From assembly GCF_050003625.1 (NCBI RefSeq), contig NC_134397.1, positions 73,573,551 to 73,637,550 on the forward strand: 64,000 bases of DNA, given 5' to 3'. Below the pieces are notes generated by a model. The model was not told the DNA's origin and searched no databases. It worked only from the letters and a program-made list of their open reading frames with translations. Each line of letters opens with the position of its first letter. Positions within the stretch are counted from its first letter, which is position 1. The translations under genes were made by a program, and so were the position numbers. Positions 37,270-49,140 of this stretch are shown here, one piece after another. The DNA is from Haematobia irritans (taxonomy: Eukaryota > Arthropoda > Insecta > Diptera > Muscidae).

Positions 37270-40200
37270 AATTTTTTTAGGATTTGGGTGGATTTTTCGA
37301 TTTTTTGAGGGTGGTCACGAATTATCGTCCTTTTTGCTCTAGGACGCTTAGTTTAGGAGATATGGCCAAAAGAAGTTTTTCATATAAAAATTTCAATTTT
37401 TTTAGGATTTGGGTGGATTTTTCGATTTTTTGAGGGTGGTCACGAATTATCGTCCTTTTCGCTCTAGGACGCTTAGTTTAGGAGATATGGCCAAAAGAAG
37501 TTTTTCATATAAAAATTTCAATTTTTTTAGGATTTGGGTGGATTTTTCGATTTTTTTAGGGGTGGTCACGAATTATCGTCCTTTTCGCTCTAGGACGCTT
37601 AGTTTAGGAGATATGACAAAAAGAAGTTTTTCATATAAAAATTTCAATTTTTTTAGGATTTGGGTGGATTTTTCGATTTTTTGAGGGTGATCACGAATTA
37701 TCGTCCTTTTCGCTCTAGGACGCTTAGTTTAGGAGATATGGCCAAAAGAAGTTTTTCATATAAAAATTTCAATTTTTTTAGGATTTGGGTGGATTTTTCG
37801 ATTTTTCAGGGGTTGTCACGAATTATCGTCCTTTTAGCTCTAGGACGCTTAGTTTAGGAGATATGACCAAAAGAAGTTTTTCATATAAAAATTTGAATTT
37901 TTTAGGATTTCGGTGGATTTTTCGATTTTTTGGGGGTGGTTACGAATTATCGTCCTTTTCGCTCTAGGACGCTTAGTTTAGGAGATATGGCCAAAAGAAG
38001 TTTTTCATATAAAAATTTCAATTTTTTTAGGATTTGGGTGGATTTTTCGATTTTTCGGGAGTGGTCACGAATTATCGTCCTTTTAGCTCTAGGACGCTTA
38101 GTTTAGGAGATATGACCAAAAGAAGGTTTTCATATAAAAATGTGAATTTTTTTAGGATTTGGGTGGATTTTTCGATTTTTTGAGGGTGGTCACGAATTAT
38201 CGTCCTTTTCGCTCTAGGACGCTTAGTTTAGGAGATATGGCCAAAAGAAGTTTTTCATATAAAAATTTCAATTTTTTTAGGATTTGGGTGGATTTTTCGA
38301 TTTTTTTAGGGGTGGTCACGAATTATCGTCCTTTTCGCTCTAGGACGCTTAGTTTAGGAGATATGACAAAAAGAAGTTTTTCATATAAAAATTTCAATTT
38401 TTTTAGGATTTGGGTGGATTTTTCGATTTTTTTGGATTTTTCGATTTTTTGAGGGTGGTCACGAATTATCGTCCTTTTCGCTCTAGGACGCTTAGTTTAG
38501 GAGATATGGCCAAAAGAAGTTTTTCATATAAAAATTTGAATTTTTTTCCACCAGGATTTTTCGATTTTTTGGGGGTGGTTACGAATTATCGTCCTTTTCG
38601 CTCTAGGACGCTTAGTTGAGGAGATATGACAAAAAGAAGTTTTTCATATAAAAATTTCAATTTTTTTAGGATTTGGGTGGATTTTTCGATTTTTTGAGGG
38701 TGGTCACGAATTATCGTCCTTTTAGCTCTAGGACGCTTAGTTTAGGAGATATGACCAAAAGAAGTTTTTCATATAAAAATTTGAATTTTTTTAGGATTTG
38801 GGTGGATTTTTCGATTTTTTGAGGGTGGTCACGAATTATCGTCCTTTTCGCTCTAGGACGCTTAGTTTAGGAGATATGGCCAAAAGAAGTTTTTCATATA
38901 AAAATTTCAATTTTTTTAGGATTTGGGTGGATTTTTCGATTTTTTGAGGGTGGTCACGAATTATCGTCCTTTTCGCTCTAGGACGCTTAGTTTAGGAGAT
39001 ATGGCCAAAAGAAGTTTTTCATATAAAAATTTCAATTTTTTTAGGATTTGTGTGGATTTTTCGATTTTTTTAGGGGTGGTCACGAATTATCGTCCTTTTC
39101 GCTCTAGGACGCTTAGTTTAGGAGATATGACAAAAAGAAGTTTTTCATATAAAAATTTCAATTTTTTTAGGATTTGGGTGGATTTTTCGATTTTTTGAGG
39201 GTGATCACGAATTATCGTCCTTTTCGCTCTAGGACGCTTAGTTTAGGAGATATGGCCAAAAGAAGTTTTTCATATAAAAATTTCAATTTTTTTAGGATTT
39301 GGGTGGATTTTTCGATTTTTCAGGGGTTGTCACGAATTATCGTCCTTTTAGGTCTAGGACGCTTAGTTTAGGAGATATGACCAAAAGAAGTTTTTCATAT
39401 AAAAATTTGAGTTTTTTTAGGATTTCGGTGGATTTTTCGATTTTTTGGGGGTGGTTACGAATTATCGTCCTTTTCGCTCTAGGACGCTTAGTTTAGGAGA
39501 TATGGCCAAAAGAAGTTTTTCATATAAAAATTTCAATTTTTTTAGGATTTGGGTGGATTTTTCGATTTTTCGGGAGTGGTCACGAATTATCGTCCTTTTA
39601 GCTCTAGGACGCTTAGTTTAGGAGATATGACCAAAAGAAGGTTTTCATATAAAAATGTGAATTTTTTTAGGATATGGGTGGATTTTTCGATTTTTTGAGG
39701 GTGGTCACGAATTAAAGCCCTTTTCGCTCTAGGACGCTTAGTTTAGGAGATATGGCCAAAAGAAGTTTTTCATATAAAAATTTCAATTTTTGTAGGATTT
39801 GGGTGGATTTTTCGATTTTTTGATGGTGGTCACGAATTATCGTCCTTTTCGCTCTAGGACGCTTAGTTTAGGAGATATGACCAAAAGAAGTTTTTCATAT
39901 AAAAATTTCAATTTTTTTAGGATTTGGGTGGATTTTTCGATTTTTTGAGGGTGGTCACGAATTAAAGCCCTTTTCGCTCTAGGACGCTTAGTTTAGGAGA
40001 TATGGCCAAAAGAAGTTTTTCATATAAAAATTTCAATTTTGGTAGGATTTGGGTGGATTTTTCGATTTTTTGAGGGTGGTCACGAATTATCGTCCTTTTC
40101 GCTCTAGGACGCTTAGTTTAGGAGATATGACAAAAAGAAGTTTTTCATATAAAAATTTCAATTTTTTTAGGATTTGGGTGGATTTTTCGATTTTTTGAGG

Positions 40201-40900
40201 GTGATCACGAATTATCGTCCTTTTCGCTCTAGGACGCTTAGTTTAGGAGATATGGCCAAAAGAAGTTTTTCATATAAAAATTTCAATTTTTTTAGGATTT
40301 GGGTGGATTTTTCGATTTTTTTAGGGGTGGTCACGAATTATCGTCCTTTTCGCTCTAGGACGCTTAGTTTAGGAGATATGACAAAAAGAAGTTTTTCATA
40401 TAAAAATTTCAATTTTTTTAGGATTTGGGTGGATTTTTCGATTTTTTTGGATTTTTCGATTTTTTGAGGGTGGTCACGAATTATCGTCCTTTTCGCTCTA
40501 GGACGCTTAGTTTAGGAGATATGGCCAAAAGAAGTTTTTCATATAAAAATTTGAATTTTTTTAGGATTTGGGTGGATTTTTCGATTTTTTGGGGGTGGTT
40601 ACGAATTATCGTCCTTTTCGCTCTAGGACGCTTAGTTTAGGAGATATGACAAAAAGAAGTTTTTCATATAAAAATTTCAATTTTTTTAGGATTTGGGTGG
40701 ATTTTTCGATTTTTTGAGGGTGGTCACGAATTATCGTCCTTTTAGCTCTAGGACGCTTAGTTTAGGAGATATGACCAAAAGAAGTTTTTCATATAAAAAT
40801 TTGAATTTTTTTAGGATTTGGGTGGATTTTTCGATTTTTTGAGGGTGGTCACGAATTAAAGCCCTTTTCGCTCTAGGGCGCTTAGTTTAGGAGATATGGC
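37270..40900 (+). repeat. 1514-bp duplication with a 501-bp length difference
   Basis: About 37270-38180 matches about 38785-39695 at 1514-1515 bp; markers are GATTTTTCAGGGGTTGTCACG (split by fewer than two changes), GGATTTCGGTGG (37911/39426), CGGGAGTGG and GAAGGTTTTCATATAAAAATG. About 38160-38810 then matches 40175-40830 at 2015 bp, so the second copy holds about 501 bp (four monomers) more. A private 18-bp internal duplication (GGATTTTTCGATTTTTTT repeated) is at 38416-38451 and again at 40431-40466. Confidence 0.8.
38541..38563 (+). repeat. Rearranged monomer with CCACCA filler
   Basis: The partner monomer (about 40560) reads a seven-T run, then AGGATTTGGGT, then GGATTTTTCG. Here the 11-bp middle part is replaced by CCACCA (38548-38553). 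CCACC is the reverse complement of the missing GGTGG, which suggests a short template-switch inversion. Confidence 0.8.
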
Positions 40901-42234
40901 CAAAAGAAGTTTTTCATATAAAAATTTCAATTTTTGTAGGATTTGGGTGGATTTTTCGATTTTTTTAGGGGTGGTCACGAATTATCGTCCTTTTCGCTCT
41001 AGGACGCTTAGTTTAGGAGATATGACAAAAAGAAGTTTTTCATATAAAAATTTCAATTTTTTTAGGATTTGGGTGGATTTTTCGATTTTTTGAGGGTGAT
41101 CACGAATTATCGTCCTTTTCGCTCTAGGACGCTTAGTTTAGGAGATATGGCCAAAAGAAGTTTTTCATATAAAAATTTGAATTTTTTTAGGATTTGGGTG
41201 GATTTTTCGATTTTTTGGGGGTGGTTACGAATTATCGTCCTTTTCGCTCTAGGACGCTTAGTTTAGGAGATATGACAAAAAGAAGTTTTTCATATAAAAA
41301 TTTCAATTTTTTTAGGATTTGGGTGGATTTTTCGATTTTTTGAGGGTGGTCACGAATTAAAGCCCTTTTCGCTCTAGGGCGCTTAGTTTAGGAGATATGG
41401 CCAAAAGAAGTTTTTCATATAAAAATTTAAATTTTTGTAGGATTTGGGTGGATTTTTCGATTTTTTTAGGGGTGGTCACGAATTATCGTCCTTTTCGCTC
41501 TAGGACGCTTAGTTTAGGAGATATGACAAAAAGAAGTTTTTCATATAAAAATTTCAATTTTTTTAGGATTTGGGTGGATTTTTCGATTTTTCGGGGGTGG
41601 TCACGAATTATCGTCCTTTTAGCTCTAGGACGCTTAGTTTAGGAGATATGACCAAAAGAAGTTTTTCATATAAAAATTTGAATTTTTTTAGGATTTGGGT
41701 GGATTTTTCGATTTTTTGAGGGTGGTCACGAATTATCGTCCTTTTCGCTCTAGGACGCTTAGTTTAGGAGATATGGCCAAAAGAAGTTTTTCATATAAAA
41801 ATTTCAATTTTTGTAGGATTTGGGTGGATTTTTCGATTTTTTGAGGGTGGTCACGAATTATCGTCCTTTTCGCTCTAGGACGCTTAGTTTAGGAGATATG
41901 GCCAAAAGAAGTTTTTCATATAAAAATTTGAATTTTTTTAGGATTTGGGTGGATTTTTCGATTTTTTGGGGGTGGTTACGAATTATCGTCCTTTTCGCTC
42001 TAGGACGCTTAGTTTAGGAGATATGACAAAAAGAAGTTTTTCATATAAAAATTTCAATTTTTTTAGGATTTGGGTGGATTTTTCGATTTTTTGAGGGTGG
42101 TCACGAATTATCGTCCTTTTAGCTCTAGGACGCTTAGTTTAGGAGATATGACCAAAAGAAGTTTTTCATATAAAAATTTGAATTTTTTTAGGATTTGGGT
42201 GGATTTTTCGATTTTTTGAGGGTGGTCACGAATT
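40860..42234 (+). repeat. Satellite block preceding the 1240-bp higher-order repeat
   Basis: Ordinary monomers in an order that anticipates the following higher-order repeat: an AAAGCCC unit with CTAGGGCGC (about 40876 and 41377), a TTTTTGTAGG unit, a TTTAGGGG 126-bp unit with ATGACA, then a GATCACG unit. The same order is seen at about 36.72-37.25 kb, so this set of monomers was reused several times. Nothing else is seen here. Confidence 0.75.
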
Positions 42235-44714
42235 AAAGCCCTTTTCGCTCTAGGGCGCTTAGTTTAGGAGATATGGCCAAAAGAAGTTTTTCATATAAAA
42301 ATTTCAATTTTTGTAGGATTTGGGTGGATTTTTCGATTTTTTTAGGGGTGGTCACGAATTATCGTCCTTTTCGCTCTAGGACGCTTAGTTTAGGAGATAT
42401 GACAAAAAGAAGTTTTTCATATAAAAATTTCAATTTTTTTAGGATTTGGGTGGATTTTTCGATTTTTTGAGGGTGATCACGAATTATCGTCCTTTTCGCT
42501 CTAGGACGCTTAGTTTAGGAGATATGGCCAAAAGAAGTTTTTCATATAAAAATTTGAATTTTTTAGGATTTGGGTGGATTTTTCGATTTTTTGGGGGTGG
42601 TTACGAATTATCGTCCTTTTCGCTCTAGGACGCTTAGTTTAGGAGATATGACAAAAAGAAGTTTTTCATATAAAAATTTCAATTTTTTTAGGATTTGGGT
42701 GGATTTTTCGATTTTTTGAGGGTGGTCACGAATTATCGTCCTTTTAGCTCTAGGACGCTTAGTTTAGGAGATATGACCAAAAGAAGTTTTTCATATAAAA
42801 ATTTGAATTTTTTTAGGATTTGGGTGGATTTTTCGATTTTTTGAGGGTGGTCACGAATTAAAGCCCTTTTCGCTCTAGGGCGCTTAGTTTAGGAGATATG
42901 GCCAAAAGAAGTTTTTCATATAAAAATTTCAATTTTTGTAGGATTTGGGTGGATTTTTCGATTTTTTTAGGGGTGGTCACGAATTATCGTCCTTTTCGCT
43001 CTAGGACGCTTAGTTTAGGAGATATGACAAAAAGAAGTTTTTCATATAAAAATTTCAATTTTTTTAGGATTTGGGTGGATTTTTCGATTTTTTGAGGGTG
43101 ATCACGAATTATCGTCCTTTTCGCTCTAGGACGCTTAGTTTAGGAGATATGGCCAAAAGAAGTTTTTCATATAAAAATTTCAACTTTTTTAGGATTTGGG
43201 TGGATTTTTCGATTTTTTCGAATTATCGTCCTTTTCGCTCTAGGACGCTTAGTTTAGGAGATATGGCCAAAAGAAGTTTTTCATATAAAAATTTCAATTT
43301 TTTTAGGATTTGGGGGGATTTTTCGATTTTTCGGGGGTGGTCACGAATTATCGTCCTTTTAGCTCTAGGACGCTTAGTTTAGGAGATATGACCAAAAGAA
43401 GTTTTTCATATAAAAATTTGAATTTTTTTAGGATTTGGGTGGATTTTTCGATTTTTTGAGGGTGGTCACGAATTAAAGCCCTTTTCGCTCTAGGGCGCTT
43501 AGTTTAGGAGATATGGCCAAAAGAAGTTTTTCATATAAAAATTTCAATTTTTGTAGGATTTGGGTGGATTTTTCGATTTTTTTAGGGGTGGTCACGAATT
43601 ATCGTCCTTTTCGCTCTAGGACGCTTAGTTTAGGAGATATGACAAAAAGAAGTTTTTCATATAAAAATTTCAATTTTTTTAGGATTTGGGTGGATTTTTC
43701 GATTTTTTGAGGGTGATCACGAATTATCGTCCTTTTCGCTCTAGGACGCTTAGTTTAGGAGATATGGCCAAAAGAAGTTTTTCATATAAAAATTTGAATT
43801 TTTTAGGATTTGGGTGGATTTTTCGATTTTTTGGGGGTGGTTACGAATTATCGTCCTTTTCGCTCTAGGACGCTTAGTTTAGGAGATATGGCCAAAAGAA
43901 GTTTTTCATATAAAAATTTCAATTTTTTTAGGATTTGGGTGGATTTTTCGATTTTTTGAGGGTGGTCACGAATTATCGTCCTTTTAGCTCTAGGACGCTT
44001 AGTTTAGGAGATATGACCAAAAGAAGTTTTTCATATAAAAATTTGAATTTTTTTAGGATTTGGGTGGATTTTTCGATTTTTTGAGGGTGGTCACGAATTA
44101 AAGCCCTTTTCGCTCTAGGGCGCTTAGTTTAGGAGATATGGCCAAAAGAAGTTTTTCATATAAAAATTTCAATTTTTGTAGGATTTGGGTGGATTTTTCG
44201 ATTTTTTTAGGGGTGGTCACGAATTATCGTCCTTTTCGCTCTAGGACGCTTAGTTTAGGAGATATGACAAAAAGAAGTTTTTCATATAAAAATTTCAATT
44301 TTTTTAGGATTTGGGTGGATTTTTCGATTTTTTGAGGGTGATCACGAATTATCGTCCTTTTCGCTCTAGGACGCTTAGTTTAGGAGATATGGCCAAAAGA
44401 AGTTTTTCATATAAAAATTTCAACTTTTTTAGGATTTGGGTGGATTTTTCGATTTTTTCGAATTATCGTCCTTTTCGCTCTAGGACGCTTAGTTTAGGAG
44501 ATATGGCCAAAAGAAGTTTTTCATATAAAAATTTCAATTTTTTTAGGATTTGGGGGGATTTTTCGATTTTTCGGGGGTGGTCACGAATTATCGTCCTTTT
44601 AGCTCTAGGACGCTTAGTTTAGGAGATATGACCAAAAGAAGTTTTTCATATAAAAATTTGAATTTTTTTAGGATTTGGGTGGATTTTTCGATTTTTTGAG
44701 GGTGGTCACGAATT
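42235..44714 (+). repeat. Two-copy 1240-bp higher-order repeat (10 monomers)
   Basis: 42235-43474 and 43475-44714 match at exactly 1240 bp with almost no differences; one is ATGACA near 42650 against ATGGCC near 43890. Each unit is made of two half-units (625 and 615 bp) that start with the same CTAGGGCGC, TTTTTGTAGG and TTTAGGGG monomers. The 615-bp half carries a 114-bp monomer (TTTTTTCGAATT, 43216 and 44456), a TTTCAACTTTTTT variant and GGGGGGATTTTTCG. Limits are approximate. Confidence 0.85.
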
Positions 44715-45351
44715 ATCGTCCTTTTCGCTCTAGGACGCTTAGTTTAGGAGATATGGCCAAAAGAAGTTTTTCATATAAAAATTTCAATTTTTGTAGGATT
44801 TGGGTGGATTTTTCGATTTTTTGAGGGTGGTCACGAATTATCGTCCTTTTCGCTCTAGGACGCTTAGTTTAGGAGATATGGCCAAAAGAAGTTTTTCATA
44901 TAAAAATTTCAATTTTTTTAGGATTTGGGTGGATTTTTCGATTTTTTTAGGGGTGGTCACGAATTATCGTCCTTTTCGCTCTAGGACGCTTAGTTTAGGA
45001 GATATGACAAAAAGAAGTTTTTCATATAAAAATTTGAATTTTTTTAGGATTTGGGTGGATTTTTCGATTTTTTGAGGGTGATCACGAATTATCGTCCTTT
45101 TCGCTCTAGGACGCTTAGTTTAGGAGATATGGCCAAAAGAAGTTTTTCATATAAAAATTTCAATTTTTTTAGGATTTGGGTGGATTTTTCGATTTTTTGA
45201 GGGTGGTCACGAATTATCGTCCTTTTAGCTCTAGGACGCTTAGTTTAGGAGATATGACCAAAAGAAGTTTTTCATATAAAAATTTGAATTTTTTTAGGAT
45301 TTGGGTGGATTTTTCGATTTTTTGAGGGTGGTCACGAATTAAAGCCCTTTT
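44715..45351 (+). repeat. Short satellite block ending at a rearrangement junction
   Basis: About five ordinary monomers (44800-45075 includes a 126-bp TTTAGGGG unit followed by a GATCACG unit). The last one breaks off in the middle of the AAAGCCCTTTTC part at 45352. Nothing else is seen here. Confidence 0.8.
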
Positions 45352-45366
45352 CACCCCTTGGGGGTG
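45352..45366 (+). repeat. Fold-back junction between satellite blocks
   Basis: A monomer truncated after AAAGCCCTTTT is joined to the GGGGGTGGTCACG end of another by CACCCCTTG. CACCCC (45352-45357) and GGGGTG (45361-45366) form an inverted repeat with a 3-nt spacer. The block to the right is of a different, more homogeneous monomer type, so this marks a true boundary between two array domains. Confidence 0.85.
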
Positions 45367-48300
45367 GTCACGAATTATCGTCCTTTTCGCTCTAGGACGC
45401 TTAGTTTAGGAGATATGGCCAAAAGAAGTTTTTCATATAAAAATTTCAATTTTTTTAGGATTTGGGTGGATTTTTCGATTTTTTGAGGGTGGTCACGAAT
45501 TAAAGCCCTTTTCGCTCTAGGACGCTTAGTTTAGGAGATATGGCCAAAAGAAGTTTTTCATATAAAAATTTCAATTTTTTTAGGATTTAGGTGGATTTTT
45601 CGATTTTTTGGGGGTGGTCACGAATTAAAGCCCTTTTCGCTCTAGGACGCTTAGTTTAGGAGATATGGCCAAAAGAAGTTTTTCATATAAAAATTTCAAT
45701 TTTTTTAGGATTTGGGTGGATTTTTCGATTTTTTGAGGGTGGTCACGAATTAAAGCCCTTTTCGCTCTAGGACGCTTAGTTTAGGAGATATGGCCAAAAG
45801 AAGTTTTTCATATAAAAATTTCAATTTTTTTAGGATTTGGGTGGATTTTTCGATTTTTTGAGGGTGGTCACGAATTAAAGCCCTTTTCGCTCTAGGACGC
45901 TTAGTTTAGGAGATATGGCCAAAAGAAGTTTTTCATATAAAAATTTCAATTTTTTTAGGATTTGGGTGGATTTTTCGATTTTTTGAGGGTGGTCACGAAT
46001 TAAAGCCCTTTTCGCTCTAGGGCGCTTAGTTTAGGAGATATGGCCAAAAGAAGTTTTTCATATAAAAATTTCAATTTTTGTAGGATTTGGGTGGATTTTT
46101 CGATTTTTTTAGGGGTGGTCACGAATTATCGTCCTTTTCGCTCTAGGACGCTTAGTTTAGGAGATATGACAAAAAGAAGTTTTTCATATAAAAATTTCAA
46201 TTTTTTTAGGATTTGGGTGGATTTTTCGATTTTTTGAGGGTGATCACGAATTATCGTCCTTTTCGCTCTAGGACGCTTAGTTTAGGAGATATGGCCAAAA
46301 GAAGTTTTTCATATAAAAATTTCAACTTTTTTAGGATTTGGGTGGATTTTTCGATTTTTTCGAATTATCGTCCTTTTCGCTCTAGGACGCTTAGTTTAGG
46401 AGATATGGCCAAAAGAAGTTGTTCATATAAAAATTTCAATTTTTTTAGGATTTGGGTGGATTTTTCGATTTTTTGGGGGTGGTCACGAATTATCGTCCTT
46501 TTCGCTCTAGGACGCTTAGTTTAGGAGATATGGCCAAAAGAAGTTTTTCATATAAAAATTTCAATTTTTTTAGGATTTGGGTGGATTTTTCGATTTTTTG
46601 AGGGTGGTCACGAATTATCGTCCTTTTCGCTCTAGGACGCTTAGTTTAGGAGATATGGCCAAAAGAAGTTTTTCATATAAAAATTTCAATTTTTTTAGGA
46701 TTTGGGTGGATTTTTCGATTTTTTGAGGGTGGTCACGAATTAAAGCCCTTTTCGCTCTAGGACGCTTAGTTTAGGAGATATGGCCAAAAGAAGTTTTTCA
46801 TATAAAAATTTCAATTTTTTTAGGATTTGGGTGGATTTTTCGATTTTTTGGGGGTGGTCACGAATTATCGTCCTTTTCGCTCTAGGACGCTTAGTTTAGG
46901 AGATATGGCCAAAAGAAGTTTTTCATATATTGTTCATATTAAAAATTTCAAATTTTTTAGGATTTGGGTGGATTTTTCGATTTTTTGGGGGTGGTCACGA
47001 ATTAAAGCCCTTTTCGCTCTAGGACGCTTAGTTTAGGAGATATGGCCAAAAGAAGTTGTTCATATAAAAATTTCAATTTTTTTAGGATTTGGGTGGATTT
47101 TTCGATTTTTTGGGGGTGGTCACGAATTATCGTCCTTTTCGCTCTAGGACGCTTAGTTTAGGAGATATGGCCAAAAGAAGTTTTTCATATAAAAATTTCA
47201 ATTTTTTTAGGATTTGGGTGGATTTTTCGATTTTTTGAGGGTGGTCACGAATTATCGTCCTTTTCGCTCTAGGACGCTTAGTTTAGGAGATATGGCCAAA
47301 AGAAGTTTTTCATATAAAAATTTCAATTTTTTTAGGATTTGGGTGGATTTTTCGATTTTTTGAGGGTGGTCACGAATTATCGTCCTTTTCGCTCTAGGAC
47401 GCTTAGTTTAGGAGATATGGCCAAAAGAAGTTTTTCATATAAAAATTTCAATTTTTTTAGGATTTGGGTGGATTTTTCGATTTTTTGGGGGTGGTCACGA
47501 ATTATCGTCCTTTTCGCTCTAGGACGCTTAGTTTAGGAGATATGGCCAAAAGAAGTTTTTCATATAAAAATTTCAATTTTTTTAGGATTTGGGTGGATTT
47601 TTCGATTTTTTGAGGGTGGTCACGAATTAAAGCCCTTTTCGCTCTAGGACGCTTAGTTTAGGAGATATGGCCAAAAGAAGTTTTTCATATAAAAATTTCA
47701 ATTTTTTTAGGATTTAGGTGGATTTTTCGATTTTTTGGGGGTGGTCACGAATTAAAGCCCTTTTCGCTCTAGGACGCTTAGTTTAGGAGATATGGCCAAA
47801 AGAAGTTTTTCATATAAAAATTTCAATTTTTTTAGGATTTGGGTGGATTTTTCGATTTTTTGAGGGTGGTCACGAATTAAAGCCCTTTTCGCTCTAGGAC
47901 GCTTAGTTTAGGAGATATGGCCAAAAGAAGTTTTTCATATAAAAATTTCAATTTTTTTAGGATTTGGGTGGATTTTTCGATTTTTTGAGGGTGGTCACGA
48001 ATTAAAGCCCTTTTCGCTCTAGGACGCTTAGTTTAGGAGATATGGCCAAAAGAAGTTTTTCATATAAAAATTTCAATTTTTTTAGGATTTGGGTGGATTT
48101 TTCGATTTTTTGGGGGTGGTCACGAATTATCGTCCTTTTCGCTCTAGGACGCTTAGTTTAGGAGATATGGCCAAAAGAAGTTTTTCATATAAAAATTTCA
48201 ATTTTTTTAGGATTTGGGTGGATTTTTCGATTTTTTGGGGGTGGTCACGAATTAAAGCCCTTTTCGCTCTAGGACGCTTAGTTTAGGAGATATGGCCAAA

Positions 48301-49128
48301 AGAAGTTTTTCATATAAAAATTTCAATTTTTTTAGGATTTGGGTGGATTTTTCGATTTTTTGGGGGTGGTCACGAATTACCGTCCTTTTCGCTCTAGGAC
48401 GCTTAGTTTAGGAGATATGGCCAAAAGAAGTTTTTCATATAAAAATTTCAATTTTTTTAGGATTTGGGTGGATTTTTCGATTTTTTGGGGGTGGTCACGA
48501 ATTAAAGCCCTTTTCGCTCTAGGACGCTTAGTTTAGGAGATATGGCCAAACGAAGTTTTTCATATAAAAATTTCAATTTTTTTAGGATTGGGTGGATTTT
48601 TCGATTTTTTGGGGGTGGTCACGAATTAAAGCCCTTTTCGCTCTAGGACGCTTAGTTTAGGAGATATGGTTAAAAGAAGTTTTTCATATAAAAATTTCAT
48701 TTTTTTTAGGATTTGGGTGGATTTTTCGATTTTTTGGGGGTGGTCACGAATTATCGTCCTTTTCGCTCTAGGACGCTTAGTGTAGGAGATATGGCCAAAA
48801 GAAGTTTTTCATATAAAAATTTCAATTTTTTTAGGATTTGGGTGGATTTTTCGATTTTTTGAGGGTGGTCACAAATTATCGTCCTTTTCGCTCTAGGACG
48901 CTTAGTTTAGGAGATATGGCCAAAAGAAGTTTTTCATATAAAAATTTCAATTTTTTTAGGATTTGGGTGGATTTTTCGATTTTTTGGGGGTGGTCACGAA
49001 TTAAAGCCCTTTTCGCTCTAGGACGCTTAGTTTAGGAGATATGGCCAAGAAGTTTTTCATATAAAAATTTCAATTTTTTTAGGATTTGGGTGGATTTTTC
49101 GATTTTTTGGGGGTGGTCACGAATTATC
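45361..49128 (+). repeat. Homogeneous satellite block (TTGGGGGTGG type)
   Basis: About 30 monomers, mostly near-consensus, with alternating TTGAGGGTGG and TTGGGGGTGG ends and alternating ATCGTCC and AAAGCCC forms. A patch at about 45990-46470 copies the higher-order-repeat monomers (CTAGGGCGC, TTTTTGTAGG, 114-bp unit at 46361, TTTCAACTTTTTT). GGATTTAGGTGG at 45586 and 47713 shows a 2127-bp duplication. GAAGTTGTTCATA at 46415 and 47052 is another shared marker. A 3-bp deletion (ATGGCCAAGAAG) is near 49045. Confidence 0.8.
46918..46960 (+). repeat. Monomer with a 12-bp insertion
   Basis: After TTTTTCATATA the sequence TTGTTCATATTA is inserted (46930-46941) before the usual AAAATTTC. The inserted bases resemble the GTTGTTCATATAAAA variant present 500 bp upstream (46418) and 125 bp downstream (47055), so the insertion looks like a slipped copy of a neighbouring monomer rather than foreign DNA. 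Confidence 0.8.
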
Positions 49129-49140
49129 GTTTTTCATATA
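49120..49140 (+). repeat. Left breakpoint of duplication B copy 2
   Basis: A TTGGGGGTGG-type monomer runs to GAATTATCGT and jumps directly to TTTTCATATA, omitting about 50 bp (m15-m61). GT (49129-49130) is shared by both parents (ATCGTCC and AAGTTTTTC), a 2-bp microhomology. To the right, homology with 22180 onward begins; to the left, the sequence belongs to the homogeneous block. Confidence 0.8.
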
